Of a stretch of DNA of 30,000 nucleotides, positions 21,011-30,000 are shown one piece after another. The first letter of the stretch is position 1, and each line of letters opens with the position of its first letter. The translations under genes were made by a program, and so were the position numbers. Location: positions 4,266,642-4,296,641 of the forward strand of contig CM022675.1 of assembly GCA_012295275.1 (NCBI GenBank), given 5' to 3'. Under the pieces are notes generated by a model. It was not told where the DNA came from. It ran no database searches and saw nothing but the letters and a program-made list of their open reading frames with translations. Origin of the DNA: Chrysomallon squamiferum. Its lineage: Eukaryota; Mollusca; Gastropoda; Neomphalida; Peltospiridae.

Positions 21011-21700
21011 TGTAACTGTGTCATTTTTGTTCATTTTTTTCGAGAACATCTTTCAGGATTAAGAAAGTTCTTCATGTTACTGGTTTATTTTGCAGTTTTG
21101 TTTATTAATTAATTGGATTATCTGCACAACTCAGGTGTAATTACAATGTCACAGGTAAAAAAAATTAAATTAATTTTAATTGTTTAAAACTTGTTATTGG
21201 TATTTACTTTTTAACTTTACTTCTCACCTTTTTTGTTAATCTCTTTTCCTTCGTTTTTAAATTTATTTAATAATTATTTCTTAGTAACTTCTTATTGTAA
21301 AAATATTTCATGTTATTATACAATTAATATGAATTTCATAGGTAATAATTATTTTAAAACATACGAAAAATGATATATATATTTCATCTTTCTTTTTTCT
21401 TTCATTCTAATGTATTTTGTGTTGGTTCTTTTGCTGTTTTATTTTTTATTTTTTTTATTTACTTTTTTTTTTATTCATGTTTTTCTAAAACGTTTTTTAA
21501 AATTGCAGTTTATTATTTATTTATTAATTTATTTAATTATGTATGTTTTATTTATATTCTACTTAGAAATTTAAAAAATAAAATTATTCATTTTAAAGAG
21601 TATTCATTTAAACATCCTATCACGTACCTTCTGTAGTATTTGCACATTGCAATTATTTTAAATATAAGTAAAAACAGTTCTGATGTACACAACAATCTAA
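21010..21700. other. AT-rich stretch, no gene seen
   Basis: T-rich on the + strand, with TTTTTATTTT and TTTATTTA patterns. An ACAGGTAAAA string occurs near 21152. No coding signal on either strand. Confidence 0.65.
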
Positions 21701-22155
21701 ATCAGACACACAGACACAAACAATACACACATGCATGTGTTCATACTTCTATTATCATACATACATTCACATAAAGAATGACACACATACATATATTCAG
21801 ACATATACATACACACAAGAAGCACCAACCATACATATATATATATATATATATGACACACACATATAACACACAGAAAAATGCACCTGTAAATACAAAC
21901 TCACAATTTTATCAGAAAAACACACACACACACATAAACACATATATACCCAGAGACATACAGATTCACACTGACACAGGCATAAACACATATATACACC
22001 CACAGACATACCCACACACACACAACACACACACACACACACACACATATACACTGACACACAGACACACACACACAGAGAGACACCCAGAGACAGACAC
22101 ACACACACACAGAGAAAGACATACACTCAAAGACAAACACAGACACACAAATGTA
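21700..22155. repeat. CA-rich low-complexity block with (TA)n
   Basis: CACATACATA and ACACAGACAC repeats with a (TA)n tract at about 21835-21854 and an uninterrupted CA block near 22013-22048. The phrase CATATATACCCA(G/C)AGACATAC occurs near 21941 and again near 21989, a local ~48-bp duplication. No gene. Confidence 0.9.
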
Positions 22156-22159
22156 CACA

Positions 22160-22600
22160 CATTCAGATGTCAACAGTTTCACCTGTATATCTATCTATAC
22201 CTCAGACATTTATCTCGAGATTTCACTAGTGTCAAACCTGCCATTTTAACCCTTCTACATCCACTTTCCCTGTTTACATCTTGTTAACAGACATTTCCTT
22301 CGTGGCTATCTCTAATCTGAGTCTATAGACTCAGCAGGTTTCCCTCCACCTGTCAACCTCCGAGGGTGAGCTCCAATCAAACCTCTTCTCTCAAGAGAGC
22401 TCGTTAAATACAGGTGAAACAAGATGATAAAGGTGAACGGTTTGTCGTTTTTGTTTTAGAAATTGTTTTGAGGCTGGGGGGGTCTTGGGAGGGGTATTTT
22501 TGTATATAACTTTGCTGACCTCATGAGAAAATATTTATTAATTTTCTAATTCTCAATTTAAAAAATTGATAAAAGTACTAGATAAGGTTTTCTTGTTGGT
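22160..22600. other. unique, GC-richer island with G-quadruplex motif
   Basis: One of the few non-repetitive, non-AT-rich stretches downstream of the gene. I looked for an exon and found no convincing acceptor/donor pair with an open frame. At 22476-22494 the + strand reads GGGGGGGTCTTGGGAGGGG, which fits G3N1-7 if the first run is split. It could be regulatory. Confidence 0.45.
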
Positions 22601-22601
22601 T

Positions 22602-22640
<39 letters not shown>

Positions 22641-22690
22641 TCATTATTATTATCAGTGTTACTATTACTATTATTATTATTATTGTCCTA
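22601..22690. repeat. (TTTA)10 and ATT array
   Basis: TTTA tetramers to 22640, then ATT/ACT triplets to about 22685. The stretch 22690-23160 is unique AT-rich sequence. Confidence 0.95.
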
Positions 22691-23238
22691 TTCAAGAGCA
22701 TGTTACATGTATGTGTCCAGTTTTTTGTGTGTAATTATATTTTAAAAAATGTTTAGCAATATTATAAATATTTAAATTGCATCTTTATACAACTTGACTG
22801 CAAACGTCTCTATTATAACCCAGATGACCAATTTTTTAAATTAAAAAGCTTTTCCATGTTACAGATTAATGAATCTAATAACTTTAGTGAAAATAAAATG
22901 TAAATTGTGATTTAATGAAATGAAATATTCAGATAAAGTGGATATTTTGTTAGATAAAATAAAATTAAGATAAAAGCATTTTCGTGTTAAAGAGTTAGAT
23001 GTTTACTAGAAAACTCTCTTGATATGATTCTGTTAAATGTTTTTATAATTTTCTTCAGAAAAAGAAGGAAGCTGGGGACAAAAATTTAAGGAACTATATT
23101 GATAGGGGATTTATTTTGAAAATTACTGAGTTTAATACATGACGAACATCTGTTTATAACTTTTTTTATTTATTTATTATTCTGTCTTTAGAAGTAAGGA
23201 GATATTCTATGTCTCTGGTCCCCATCCTGTCAGAAATG

Positions 23239-23269
23239 GTGGGGTGGGGTGGGGTAGGGTGGGGCAGGG
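23239..23269 (+). other. strong G-quadruplex motif
   Basis: Six runs of three or four G separated by 1-2 bases lie between 23239 and 23269 (units GGGGT, TAGGGT, GGGGCAGGG), satisfying the standard four-run quadruplex rule several times over. It is on the coding strand of the upstream gene, so a transcript reading through would carry an RNA quadruplex. Confidence 0.75.
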
Positions 23270-23325
23270 ATGAGGTTCCCCTCAAACCCATGTTCATTAT
23301 TCTTACAATACTGTGTTTAGAGTGG

Positions 23326-23339
23326 GTAGTCATAGCAAC
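23326..23339. promoter_or_regulatory. degenerate RFX X-box-like site
   Basis: GTAGTCATAGCAAC keeps the right half site (CATAGCAAC) of the X-box but is weak on the left. It lies 57 bp after the G-quadruplex motif. The segment GGTAGTCAT(A/G)G..A..CAAGTTTT is shared with 19246-19268, so the two may be copies of one diverged repeat. Confidence 0.3.
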
Positions 23340-23521
23340 CAAGTTTTGTTTCCTCTTCATTTTTAAGAATACGAAATATTGAAAAATGTTTGATTAATAA
23401 TAATCAAAAAGGCATATCTTGTTATAAGATTCACCTTATTTATTGTCATTTATTTCTTTTTTTTTAAATTATAAATATTCCTTTTATTTATTTTTTTATT
23501 GTTATTGTTATTTGTAATTAT

Positions 23522-23564
<43 letters not shown>

Positions 23565-23592
23565 GCTACTACTATTACTATTATTATTATTA
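23522..23592. repeat. (ACT)n / (ATT)n microsatellite
   Basis: Uninterrupted ACT triplets followed by ATT triplets. The next 600 bp (23600-24330) is AT-rich, with TATG-rich sequence at 23660-23755. The phrase TTAAAATAAAAAGA is repeated near 23770 and 23819. No gene. Confidence 0.9.
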
Positions 23593-24339
23593 TCATTCAG
23601 GCTGCTATTATTTCTGTATTCATTACTCCAAAATCAGTGTTCAAGTATGCCTTACCTTGTGCATACATACAATATATATGTATATATGAATGTATGTTAT
23701 GTATATGTAATGTGCATGTCTGTTTGTGTGTGTATGTGTGTGTATCTGTGTGTAGTTTCAAACATAATGTTAAAATAAAAAGAACAAAAACAAATCTATG
23801 AATTGTTTTAAAATATGTTAAAATAAAAAGATAAGCAAGTTTATGAATCTAAACAACAGAAAATGAAATTAACACCTTTTATAAAAATTCTAAATTCATA
23901 ACAATCTTTGCTCAAATTTAAATTACAATATATACATATAAATAGTGGCAGGGATAAAAAATATAAATATTTAAATTTCCTGCTAAATTTGTTTTCTTTT
24001 TTTTCTTTTTTTTTTATAATTGTTTGTGTTTATAATAATATTTACATTTATTACTGAACATTTTTACTAACATTTAAATAATTTCTGTAACTTTTGCTCT
24101 CACAAAATGAAAAGTTTTATAAGCTGTCTGAAGACAGTTTATTATTAGAAATCATTTATAACATGTCCTTGTATCTGCACAACTAAATCATCCAATATTT
24201 ATTTCTTGAAATTTACTGCAGATATTATTGCATGTATAGTTATTGATCTCAGATATTTTTATCTTTATTGTTATTATCAGATATGTCATGGGGTCATTAT
24301 TCTGTTATAAATTATGACTTTCATTAGAGGTTAACCTGT

Positions 24340-24795
24340 GTGTGAATATATGTCTGTCTGTCTGTGTATGTGAATATATGTATGATCTTATGTGTGTATG
24401 AACATACAGATATATGTATATGTGTATGTGTATGTTTGACAAGATCTGTGTGTGTGTGTGTGTGTGGGTGTGTGTTTGAGTGTGAGTGTGTGTGTGGGTG
24501 TGTGTGTGTGGGTGTGTGTGTTTGAGTGTGTTTTTGAGTGTGTGTGTGGGTGTGTGTTTGTGTGTGTGTGTGAGTGTGTGTTTGAGTGTGTGTTTGTTTG
24601 TGTGTGTGTTTGAGTGTGAGTGTGTGTGGGTGTGTGTGTTTGTGTGTGTGTGTGTGTGTGAGAGTGAGTTAGAGTGTGTGTGTTTGTGTGTGTGAGAGAG
24701 TTAGTGTGTGTTTGTGTGTGTGAGTGTGTGTGTGTTTGTGAGAGTGAGTTAGAGTGTGTGAGTGTGTGTGTGTTTGTGGGTGTGGGTGTGTGTAT
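24340..24795. repeat. TG-rich compound array
   Basis: TGTGTGTGGG, TGTGTTTGAG and TGTGAGAG permutations, about 450 bp with almost no C on the + strand. The hAT-type element that follows is inserted at its 3' edge. No gene. Confidence 0.95.
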
Positions 24796-25117
24796 GTTAT
24801 AGCAGGCATGTCAAAGATGTGGCCCACAGGCTAGCAAAAATTTCTACAAATACTTTTTTAAAAAAGCATTTCAATAGTTTGTATGACTTTTGTCAAATAC
24901 TTTCTTTTAGTAAAACTACTTCATTACTTTTGTATTCATGAATGTTGCTAAGTTGCTAAAACATCTAAATGCACATCTGTATCACAGATTAAGCAAAGTG
25001 CAGATGCAATGAATATAAATTGACTATAGTACATTTTTTGTTTTTTAGTTCTGTTGGTGCGGACCCAAACATTCTCAAATTTTCTTAAGACTTGAGTTTG
25101 ACACCCATGTTTTATAG
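24795..25117. mobile_element. hAT-type MITE with 8-bp target-site duplication
   Basis: The element proper spans 24803-25109 (307 bp). Its ends are CAGGCATGTCAAAG and, reading in from the 3' side, CATGGGTGTCAAAC, matching at 10 of 14 positions. It is flanked by TGTTATAG (24795-24802) and TTTTATAG (25110-25117), an 8-bp direct repeat matching at 7 of 8 positions, as expected for hAT transposition. The termini resemble the well-known animal hAT end CAGGGGTGTCAAACTC, and GTGGCCCACAGGC follows as in those elements. There is no transposase frame, so it is non-autonomous. Divergence between its ends suggests an old insertion. Confidence 0.8.
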
Positions 25118-25119
25118 CA

Positions 25120-25445
25120 CATATATAATTGTGGATGTATTTTTCAATTCTGGTTCCAAGCCCAGTACTTTGTATCTGTCAAGTACTATTTATTTAATGC
25201 AAGAAAAAATAAATAAATATAAAAACCATAAAATATCATTTTCTAAATCGGGACTATCATTCATTCTAGTTTGTAAAAAAAAAAAAAAGTAATAATAATA
25301 AAAAATATTTATATAATAAAATAAAACAGCCATAAAAGTGTAACCTTCGAGTAGTGTTCAGCTCATTTCTTTGTCAGCTCACAACGTTTGAAGATTTTGG
25401 TTATTGATGTTGTATGAAAACTGAATACAAATCAGGTTCATTGCT
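25120..25445. other. unique AT-rich stretch, no gene seen
   Basis: Contains short TAAA and A-rich tracts (25203-25220, an A run at 25275-25288). Open frames are short and show no coding bias. Confidence 0.6.
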
Positions 25446-25448
25446 GTT

Positions 25449-26335
25449 GTAACTGTGAGAGAGAGAGAGAAATCTCTGTGAAGTGAGCAGTACAAAGTTT
25501 TACTAATCTTTTCTTGTGTGATGTGTAACACTGACATAGTTGTATGTGTGTATATGTGTGTGTGTATGTGTGTGTGTTTGAGTGTGTATGTGAGTGTGTG
25601 AGCATGAGAGAAATCTCTGTGACATTGTGAGCAGTACAAAGTTTTACTACTCTTTTCTTATGTGATGTGTAACACTGACATAGTTGTGTGTGTGTGTGTG
25701 TTGTGTGTTTGTGTGTGTCTGTGTGTGTCTCTGTATGTGTGTGTGTGTGTTTGAGAGAGAAATCTCTGTGACGTGAGCAGTACAAAATTTTACTAATCTT
25801 TTCTTATGTGATGTGTAACAGTGACATAGTTGTGTGTGTGTGTGTGAGTGTGTGTATGTGTGTGTGTTTGTGTGTGTCTGTGTGTGTCTGTGTATGTGTG
25901 TGTGTTTGTGTGTGTGAGAGAGAAATCTCTGTGATGTTGTGAGCAGTACAAAGTTTTACTAATCTTTTCTTATGTGATGTGTAACACTGACATAGTTGTG
26001 TGTGTGTGTGTGTTGTGTGTGTGAGTGTGTGTGTGTTTGTGTGTGTATGTCTGTGTGTGTGTCAGTGTGTGTGTGTGTATGTGTTTGTGCATGTGAGTGT
26101 GTGTTTGTGTGTCGGTGTGTGAGTGTGTGTCTGTATGTGTGTGTGTGTGTCTGAGTATGTGTTGTCTGTGTGTGAGTATGTGTGTGTGTGTGTGAGTATG
26201 TGTGTGTGTGTGAAAGTATGTGTGTGGATGTGTGAATGTGTGTGTGAGTATGTGTGTGTGTGTGCATGTGTGAGTGTGTGTCTGTGTGTGTGTGAGTGGT
26301 GAGAGAGAAATCTATGTGTGACATTATAAAATGAA
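25449..26335 (+). repeat. compound tandem repeat: ~75-bp core with TG spacers, 4.5 copies
   Basis: A core reading GAGAGAAATCTCTGTGA, then GTGAGCAGTACAAAGTTTTA, then CTTTTCTTATGTGATGTG, then AACACTGACATAGTTG begins near 25455, 25602, 25756 and 25917, with a decayed fifth start near 26303. Cores are separated by TG-rich tracts of very different length (about 60-90 bp for the first three, about 300 bp for the fourth). The cores are far more alike than the spacers, so the unit was duplicated and the TG tracts then evolved by slippage. GAGAAATCTC within the core is a perfect 10-bp palindrome-like element. No coding potential. Confidence 0.85.
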
Positions 26336-26339
26336 TGTG

Positions 26340-26650
26340 ATTTGTATGTGTACATATATAATTTCATTTACATTTATATATAGATATAGATACAGATATA
26401 GATGTGTATGTATGTATATATTATTTCATTTACTTTTCAATAATCCTCTAACAACTTTGGAAATGTAATTCAATATTTCTGACCTGTAGTAAACCTGAAT
26501 TTTTCAATTAGCAGCAAAGGATGTTTTGTGTTTACTCCCTGCCATGGACAGGAAAAAAAAATCTATTTTTGATTTCACCAGTTATACAGAGACAGGTGGA
26601 AGATCCCAAACATAAATTTGACCACTGCATGATTTATCAGTTTTTTAATT

Positions 26651-26681
<31 letters not shown>

Positions 26682-27420
26682 TTTTATTTGAAAGGTTGAT
26701 GTATGATTTTTTTTTGGCCTATGTAAGATTTATTTTATTAGATGCAGTAAAACTGTTAAGATTTGCTATAATCCGTCTGTTAGACATCACTGGTCCAAAC
26801 TTAGCAGAGAGGAGGACAAGACTTTATTATATATTGTAACATTTTATTCTCAATCTTTTTTTGACAGTTTTTAGTTTCAAACATCTCTTTGACAAGAGAA
26901 TATACCACAGCCTTTGTAACACAAACTGTGGAGTTTTGTCTAGAACAGGAAATAGGGAATTTTGTGTAAAACAGTTTCATGATTTTAGTTGTGTATATTG
27001 TGTATATTAAAATATACTTGAGACAATGACAAATCTTGAAAACTGCTATCTTGAGAGACATTTCATTTCTAAAGCTAAGAACACATCTAGGAAAACAGAA
27101 TTAAAACCAGATTCTACGATTTTTCTATGAGGTTTGATTGGATTCATATTACAAATTGATTATTTTCATTTAGGGGTATGGTAGACTGGATAACTAAGTA
27201 GATTAATTTGAGAGGGATGCTGTATTCAGATTTTTTGTGGAATCCAGTACTAACTAGAAATTTCTTGTACATTGTGCATATGAGCATTTGAACCCTGACT
27301 TACAAAACAAAATACACTATTTACATTTCCAGTCAATATCTAACGAAAATCAAACAGAATTACTTTTGATTGTGCTCATTATATTCAGGTGACTTGCCAA
27401 TGTTCACAAAACCTTCACCT
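26340..27420. other. AT-rich unique stretch, no gene seen
   Basis: TATAGATA-rich start (26370-26420), (TTTA)n at 26650-26685, otherwise unique. A minus-strand open frame at about 26801-27061 has no recognisable motif, composition bias or splice context and is not accepted as a gene. Confidence 0.6.
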
Positions 27421-27428
27421 ATAATCCG

Positions 27429-27441
27429 GTTGCTAGGCAAC
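27429..27441. promoter_or_regulatory. perfect RFX X-box palindrome
   Basis: GTTGCTAGGCAAC is identical to the site at 12715-12727. The flanks are unrelated to that site, so it is not simply a copy of a longer repeat. The following 100 bp (27480-27580) is unique, relatively CG-rich (CTCGCCACTCGATGAAGTG) and without repeats, as expected of a cis-regulatory element. Confidence 0.55.
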
Positions 27442-27589
27442 ACCAGAATTCTCTGAGAATTTATGAATAATCATCTAACAGTAGCCAGCAGTTCTCGCCA
27501 CTCGATGAAGTGTCGAAGTGCTGGGTCCTGGACAAATAATTGATTTTTCTCTTCGCCTACACATCCTGGTCACTTCAGTTTTGTTTACA

Positions 27590-28150
27590 TGTAGACGTTT
27601 AAAAATGACTTGAGAAAAGGAAAAAGATATAAGCAGTAATTAAAGGGATATAAGCAAGAGTAAAAGGATATTGGAAGGGATATTACTTAGCAGTATGAAT
27701 CAGGTAATATATTGAGATAGAAATGTTTGGTTTTGTGTTGACAGTGTTGACATATTTCTCTGTTATGGAATCTCTTACAGAAGTATGTAATTTAAATAGC
27801 ACATATGGATGTCACATTTGTTTCATTCTTAAAATATACATCAGATGATGCTGTCAAATGTTCTAATACATGTTGTGTGTGTTTTTCAAGAGATGGTTTT
27901 GCTAATGGTTATTTGAGGTCATGTGAATAATCAATAACATTACATATTTTGTTTAGCAATGTATACTCACTGCATTTCTTGTTTCACAGCACCTCAGTTA
28001 GCAGTAACTCTAAATACAAAGGTGACTTCCCATAAACAGTAAAACATTTGGAAGAGCCTTTGATAAGCCATGGTATGTACTGGCTATGAAATGTAAAAGA
28101 TCCTTGCTGCTGGTTGTAAAAGAGTAACCTGTGAGTGATGGTTTGATCTT
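27590..28150. other. unique AT-rich stretch, no gene seen
   Basis: Short GGATATAAGCA-like duplications near 27625-27665 (GATATAAGCAGTAATTAAAGG and GATATAAGCAAGAGTAAAAGG). Otherwise non-repetitive, with no coding signal. Confidence 0.55.
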
Positions 28151-28156
28151 TCATCA

Positions 28157-28724
28157 GCTGTTTTTTTTTCTGTCTGACATTAGACAACATGTTGATTTCA
28201 GATGCTAACTGGTTTCCTTTCTGTCTGACATTAGACAACATGTTGATTTCAGATGCTAACTGGTTTCCTTTCTGTCTGACATTAGACAACATGTTGATTT
28301 CAGATGGTAGCTGTTTTTCTTTCTGTCTGACATTAGACAACATGTTGATTTCAGACGGTAACTGTTTTTCTTTCTGACATTAGACAACATGTTGATTTCA
28401 GATGCTAACTGGTTTCCTTTCTGTCTGACATTAGACAACATGTTGATTTCAGATGCTAACTGGTTTCCTTTCTGTCTGACATTAGACAACATGTTGATTT
28501 CAGATGCTAACTGGTTTCCTTTCTGTCTGACATTAGACAACATGTTATCTTCAGACGGTAACTGTTTTTCTTTCTGTCTGACATTAGACAACATGTTGAT
28601 TTCAGATGGTAACTGTTTTTCTTTCTGTCTGACATTAGACAACATGTTGATTTCAGACAGTAACTGTTTTTCTTTCTGACATTAGACAACATGTTGATTT
28701 CAGATGCTAACTGGTTTCCTTTCT
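28157..28724. repeat. 51-bp minisatellite, 11 copies with A/B variants
   Basis: GACATTAGACAACATGTT recurs 11 times. Most steps are 51 bp, and two (after copies 4 and 10) are 47 bp because CTGT is missing. Units fall into type A (GATGCTAACTGGTTTCC) and type B (GA(T/C)GGTAACTGTTTTTC), in the order A A B B A A A B B B A. Each 47-bp step follows a B copy and precedes an A copy. Since 51 is a multiple of three, both strands stay open for several copies (LISDANWFPFCLTLDNM on +, NQLASEINMLSNVRQKG on -). The 47-bp units shift the frame and no gene signals flank it, so I do not call it coding. Confidence 0.9.
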
Positions 28725-28790
28725 CAGAGAGGTTCTTAACCATTTGTTTAATAACAGCAGCGAATACTGAATACATTAACTATATTAATA

Positions 28791-29460
28791 CAGTGGTACC
28801 TTGAGTTGTGAGTGCTCCAACTTACAAGAGTTTCGAGTTTTTGCTTTGAGTTGTGAGCCGAAATCCAAGTTATGAGCAAATTTCAGATAGGTCACAATGA
28901 ACAACACAACATCTCAAAAGAATCCCATGTCTCACTCATTTACTTCACGTGGTTACCTCCCCATGGAAGCATCTCTGTTGTGTTGTGCTTGTGTTTTGTG
29001 CACTGTTTTGCCAAATTTCCATGGATCCTAAGAAACTGAATGCAAAGGACAGTGCAGAGAAGAAGAAGCAGATGATGTCCATTGAATTAAAGCGTGAAAT
29101 CATAGAAAAACATGAGTGAGGTGTGCATATAGTCGACATGGCTAGTCAGTATGAGTGTAGTACTTCTAGGATATGTACCATACTGAAGCTAAAGGAGTTG
29201 ATAAAGGCTATAACACCAACCAAAGGCGTTAATATAATTTTTCTGATCTCCAAGATAAATACATTTTACAAAGCCAATTTATTTCTTTTCATTCTCATTT
29301 ATTTTGTTTTTATAATATTTGTCATTTTTAAATACATTTTTCTTATTTAAAAATACATTACAAAAAAAAAAAAAAAAAAATTATTAAAAAAAAATGGTGT
29401 GTTTTGGGGGAGCTGCAATGGATTAATGGTATTTCAGTTAATTTCAGAAAAAAAAAAGAA
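28791..29460 (+). mobile_element. internally deleted Tigger/pogo-type DNA transposon
   Basis: Starts CAGTGGTACCTTGAGTTGTG preceded by TA, then repeats GAGTTGTGAG and AAGTTATGAG, matching the sub-terminal region of Tigger-class (pogo, Tc1/mariner superfamily) elements. A fragment of the transposase start follows, then AT-rich filler, then 29391-29450 (TGTGTTTTGGGGGAGCTG and GGATTAATGGTATTTCAGTT), which resembles the region just inside the 3' end of such elements. The final inverted repeat ending GGTACCACTG is missing, so the 3' boundary is approximate and the element is truncated. Confidence 0.7.
29021..29239 (+). pseudogene. Tigger/pogo transposase N-terminus, broken
   Basis: From ATG 29021 the frame reads MDPKKLNAKDSAEKKKQMMS and then a helix-turn-helix region with ELKREIIEKHE, an in-frame TGA at 29117-29119 (codon 33), then GVHIVDMASQYECSTSRI and CTILKLKELIKAITPTKGV. 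The order (basic lysine-rich start, then a CENP-B/Psq-type DNA-binding helix-turn-helix) is typical of pogo/Tigger transposases. Full-length proteins of the family run to several hundred residues with a DDE catalytic domain. Here similarity stops near 29235 and nothing of the DDE domain follows. It is a decayed fragment without function. Confidence 0.7.
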
Positions 29461-30000
29461 ATTGTAATCAGTTTTAAAATATGTAGTATTTTTTATTTTG
29501 TTTGTGTACTAAGTATGCACTGCTGTAAGTTGTTCTGTTTAAAATCAAAGTTTAGTTTGTGTTATGTCAGTTTTTATTTACAAAAGAATTACTGGTTTCT
29601 TTCATTAACCGCAAGTTATGTGACTTCTGATTGTTGTCAAGAACCTGGTTTATGTTTGTTTGCAGTCAATGATTATGAACAGTGAAACGTCAAACAAATC
29701 AAAGTACCTGTTTGTGGTCAGTGACCATAAGTAATAAGGCCCCGTCTATAGTTGAAAATAAATCCAGTTGTTTGTGTAGAGTTGTGTAACTTGATCTGGC
29801 TGTTAAATAAATATTTAAATTTTGTAATAGTCTTACAGACAGTGAAAAGGTAATGTTAATATTTACAGGCAAAATAGAAACCTGATATGAAAATAACTGG
29901 GGTCTCAGTGCAAAATAAATAAATAAATAAATTTACATCAGAGAATAAATCAAGACTGTTATATTTATATAATTTCCTGGTGTTATAAATCAAATATCAC
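29461..30000. other. unique AT-rich stretch, no gene seen
   Basis: Non-repetitive apart from a TAAA run at about 29919-29934. A short duplicated phrase, GTTTG(C/T)(A/G)GTCA(A/G)TGA, occurs near 29659 and 29711. No coding signal. Confidence 0.55.

Noticed and set aside
21778-22287. 169-codon His/Thr-rich frame
   Set aside because: Derived from CA repeats, and the minus strand is equally open.
25379-26367. His-Thr repeat frames on the minus strand
   Set aside because: Translation of the TG spacers in the compound repeat.
26801-27061. 86-codon minus-strand frame of normal composition
   Set aside because: No recognisable motif, no splice or promoter context, and such lengths are expected by chance in 30 kb.
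28157-28724. A repetitive protein encoded by the 51-bp array
   Set aside because: The two 47-bp units break the frame, both strands are equally open, and no start, signal peptide or splice site flanks it.
28157-28724. CRISPR-like array
   Set aside because: Repeats are contiguous with no unique spacers, and the genome is eukaryotic.

Overview
The window looks like a piece of a large, AT-rich, gene-poor invertebrate genome, most likely a coleoid cephalopod (octopus-like). This is an inference. It rests on the very high density of microsatellites and compound TG/CA, GA/CT, ATT, ACT and TTTA arrays, on a protein-coding gene broken into widely spaced exons, and on non-autonomous DNA transposons. 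No ribosomal or transfer RNA gene, CRISPR array, bacterial operon or intact mobile-element gene is visible.

Only one convincing gene is present, on the + strand. A large coding exon (ATG at 15145, donor after 16366) is followed by a 41-nt exon (17593-17633) in compatible phase. Together they encode about 421 residues of a low-complexity protein that is acidic at first and then basic and proline-rich. It has two glutamine tracts, a (DK)6 run and paired SGLP motifs. The composition and the basic SGLP/PKPRP/RPSSAKS segment resemble the region before the tubulin-binding repeats of tau/MAP2/MAP4-type microtubule-associated proteins. No tubulin-binding repeat is in the window, so that identity is provisional. 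The gene's 5' UTR exon(s) and its downstream exons probably lie outside the window.

Layout: 1-4.9 kb is AT-rich with a 41-bp degenerate tandem repeat, GA and CA arrays, an RFX-like site pair and a strong CTCF-like motif at 3275-3290. 4.9-8.8 kb is CT/TG arrays plus a 66-bp interspersed repeat, one core of which has expanded into a 16-copy, 39-bp minisatellite. 8.8-15 kb holds CATC/ATTC, TGTA, GATA, ACT and ATT arrays separated by short unique islands, three of which carry RFX X-box-like palindromes. 15-17.7 kb is the gene. 17.7-24.8 kb is probably intron or downstream flank, with TTTA arrays, a 58-bp perfect TG-AT-CA palindrome, two G-quadruplex motifs and a degenerate GGCCCC-containing repeat. 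24.8-25.1 kb is a complete hAT-type MITE with a target-site duplication. 25.4-26.3 kb is a five-copy compound repeat whose spacers are TG arrays. 28.16-28.72 kb is an 11-copy, 51-bp minisatellite. 28.8-29.46 kb is an internally deleted Tigger/pogo element with a broken transposase N-terminus.

I found no clear new multi-gene system. The most interesting signals are the recurrent RFX-type palindromes, the CTCF-like site, the origin of the 39-bp minisatellite from an identifiable dispersed repeat, and the TTTA microsatellite that doubles as the 3' splice site of the main coding exon.
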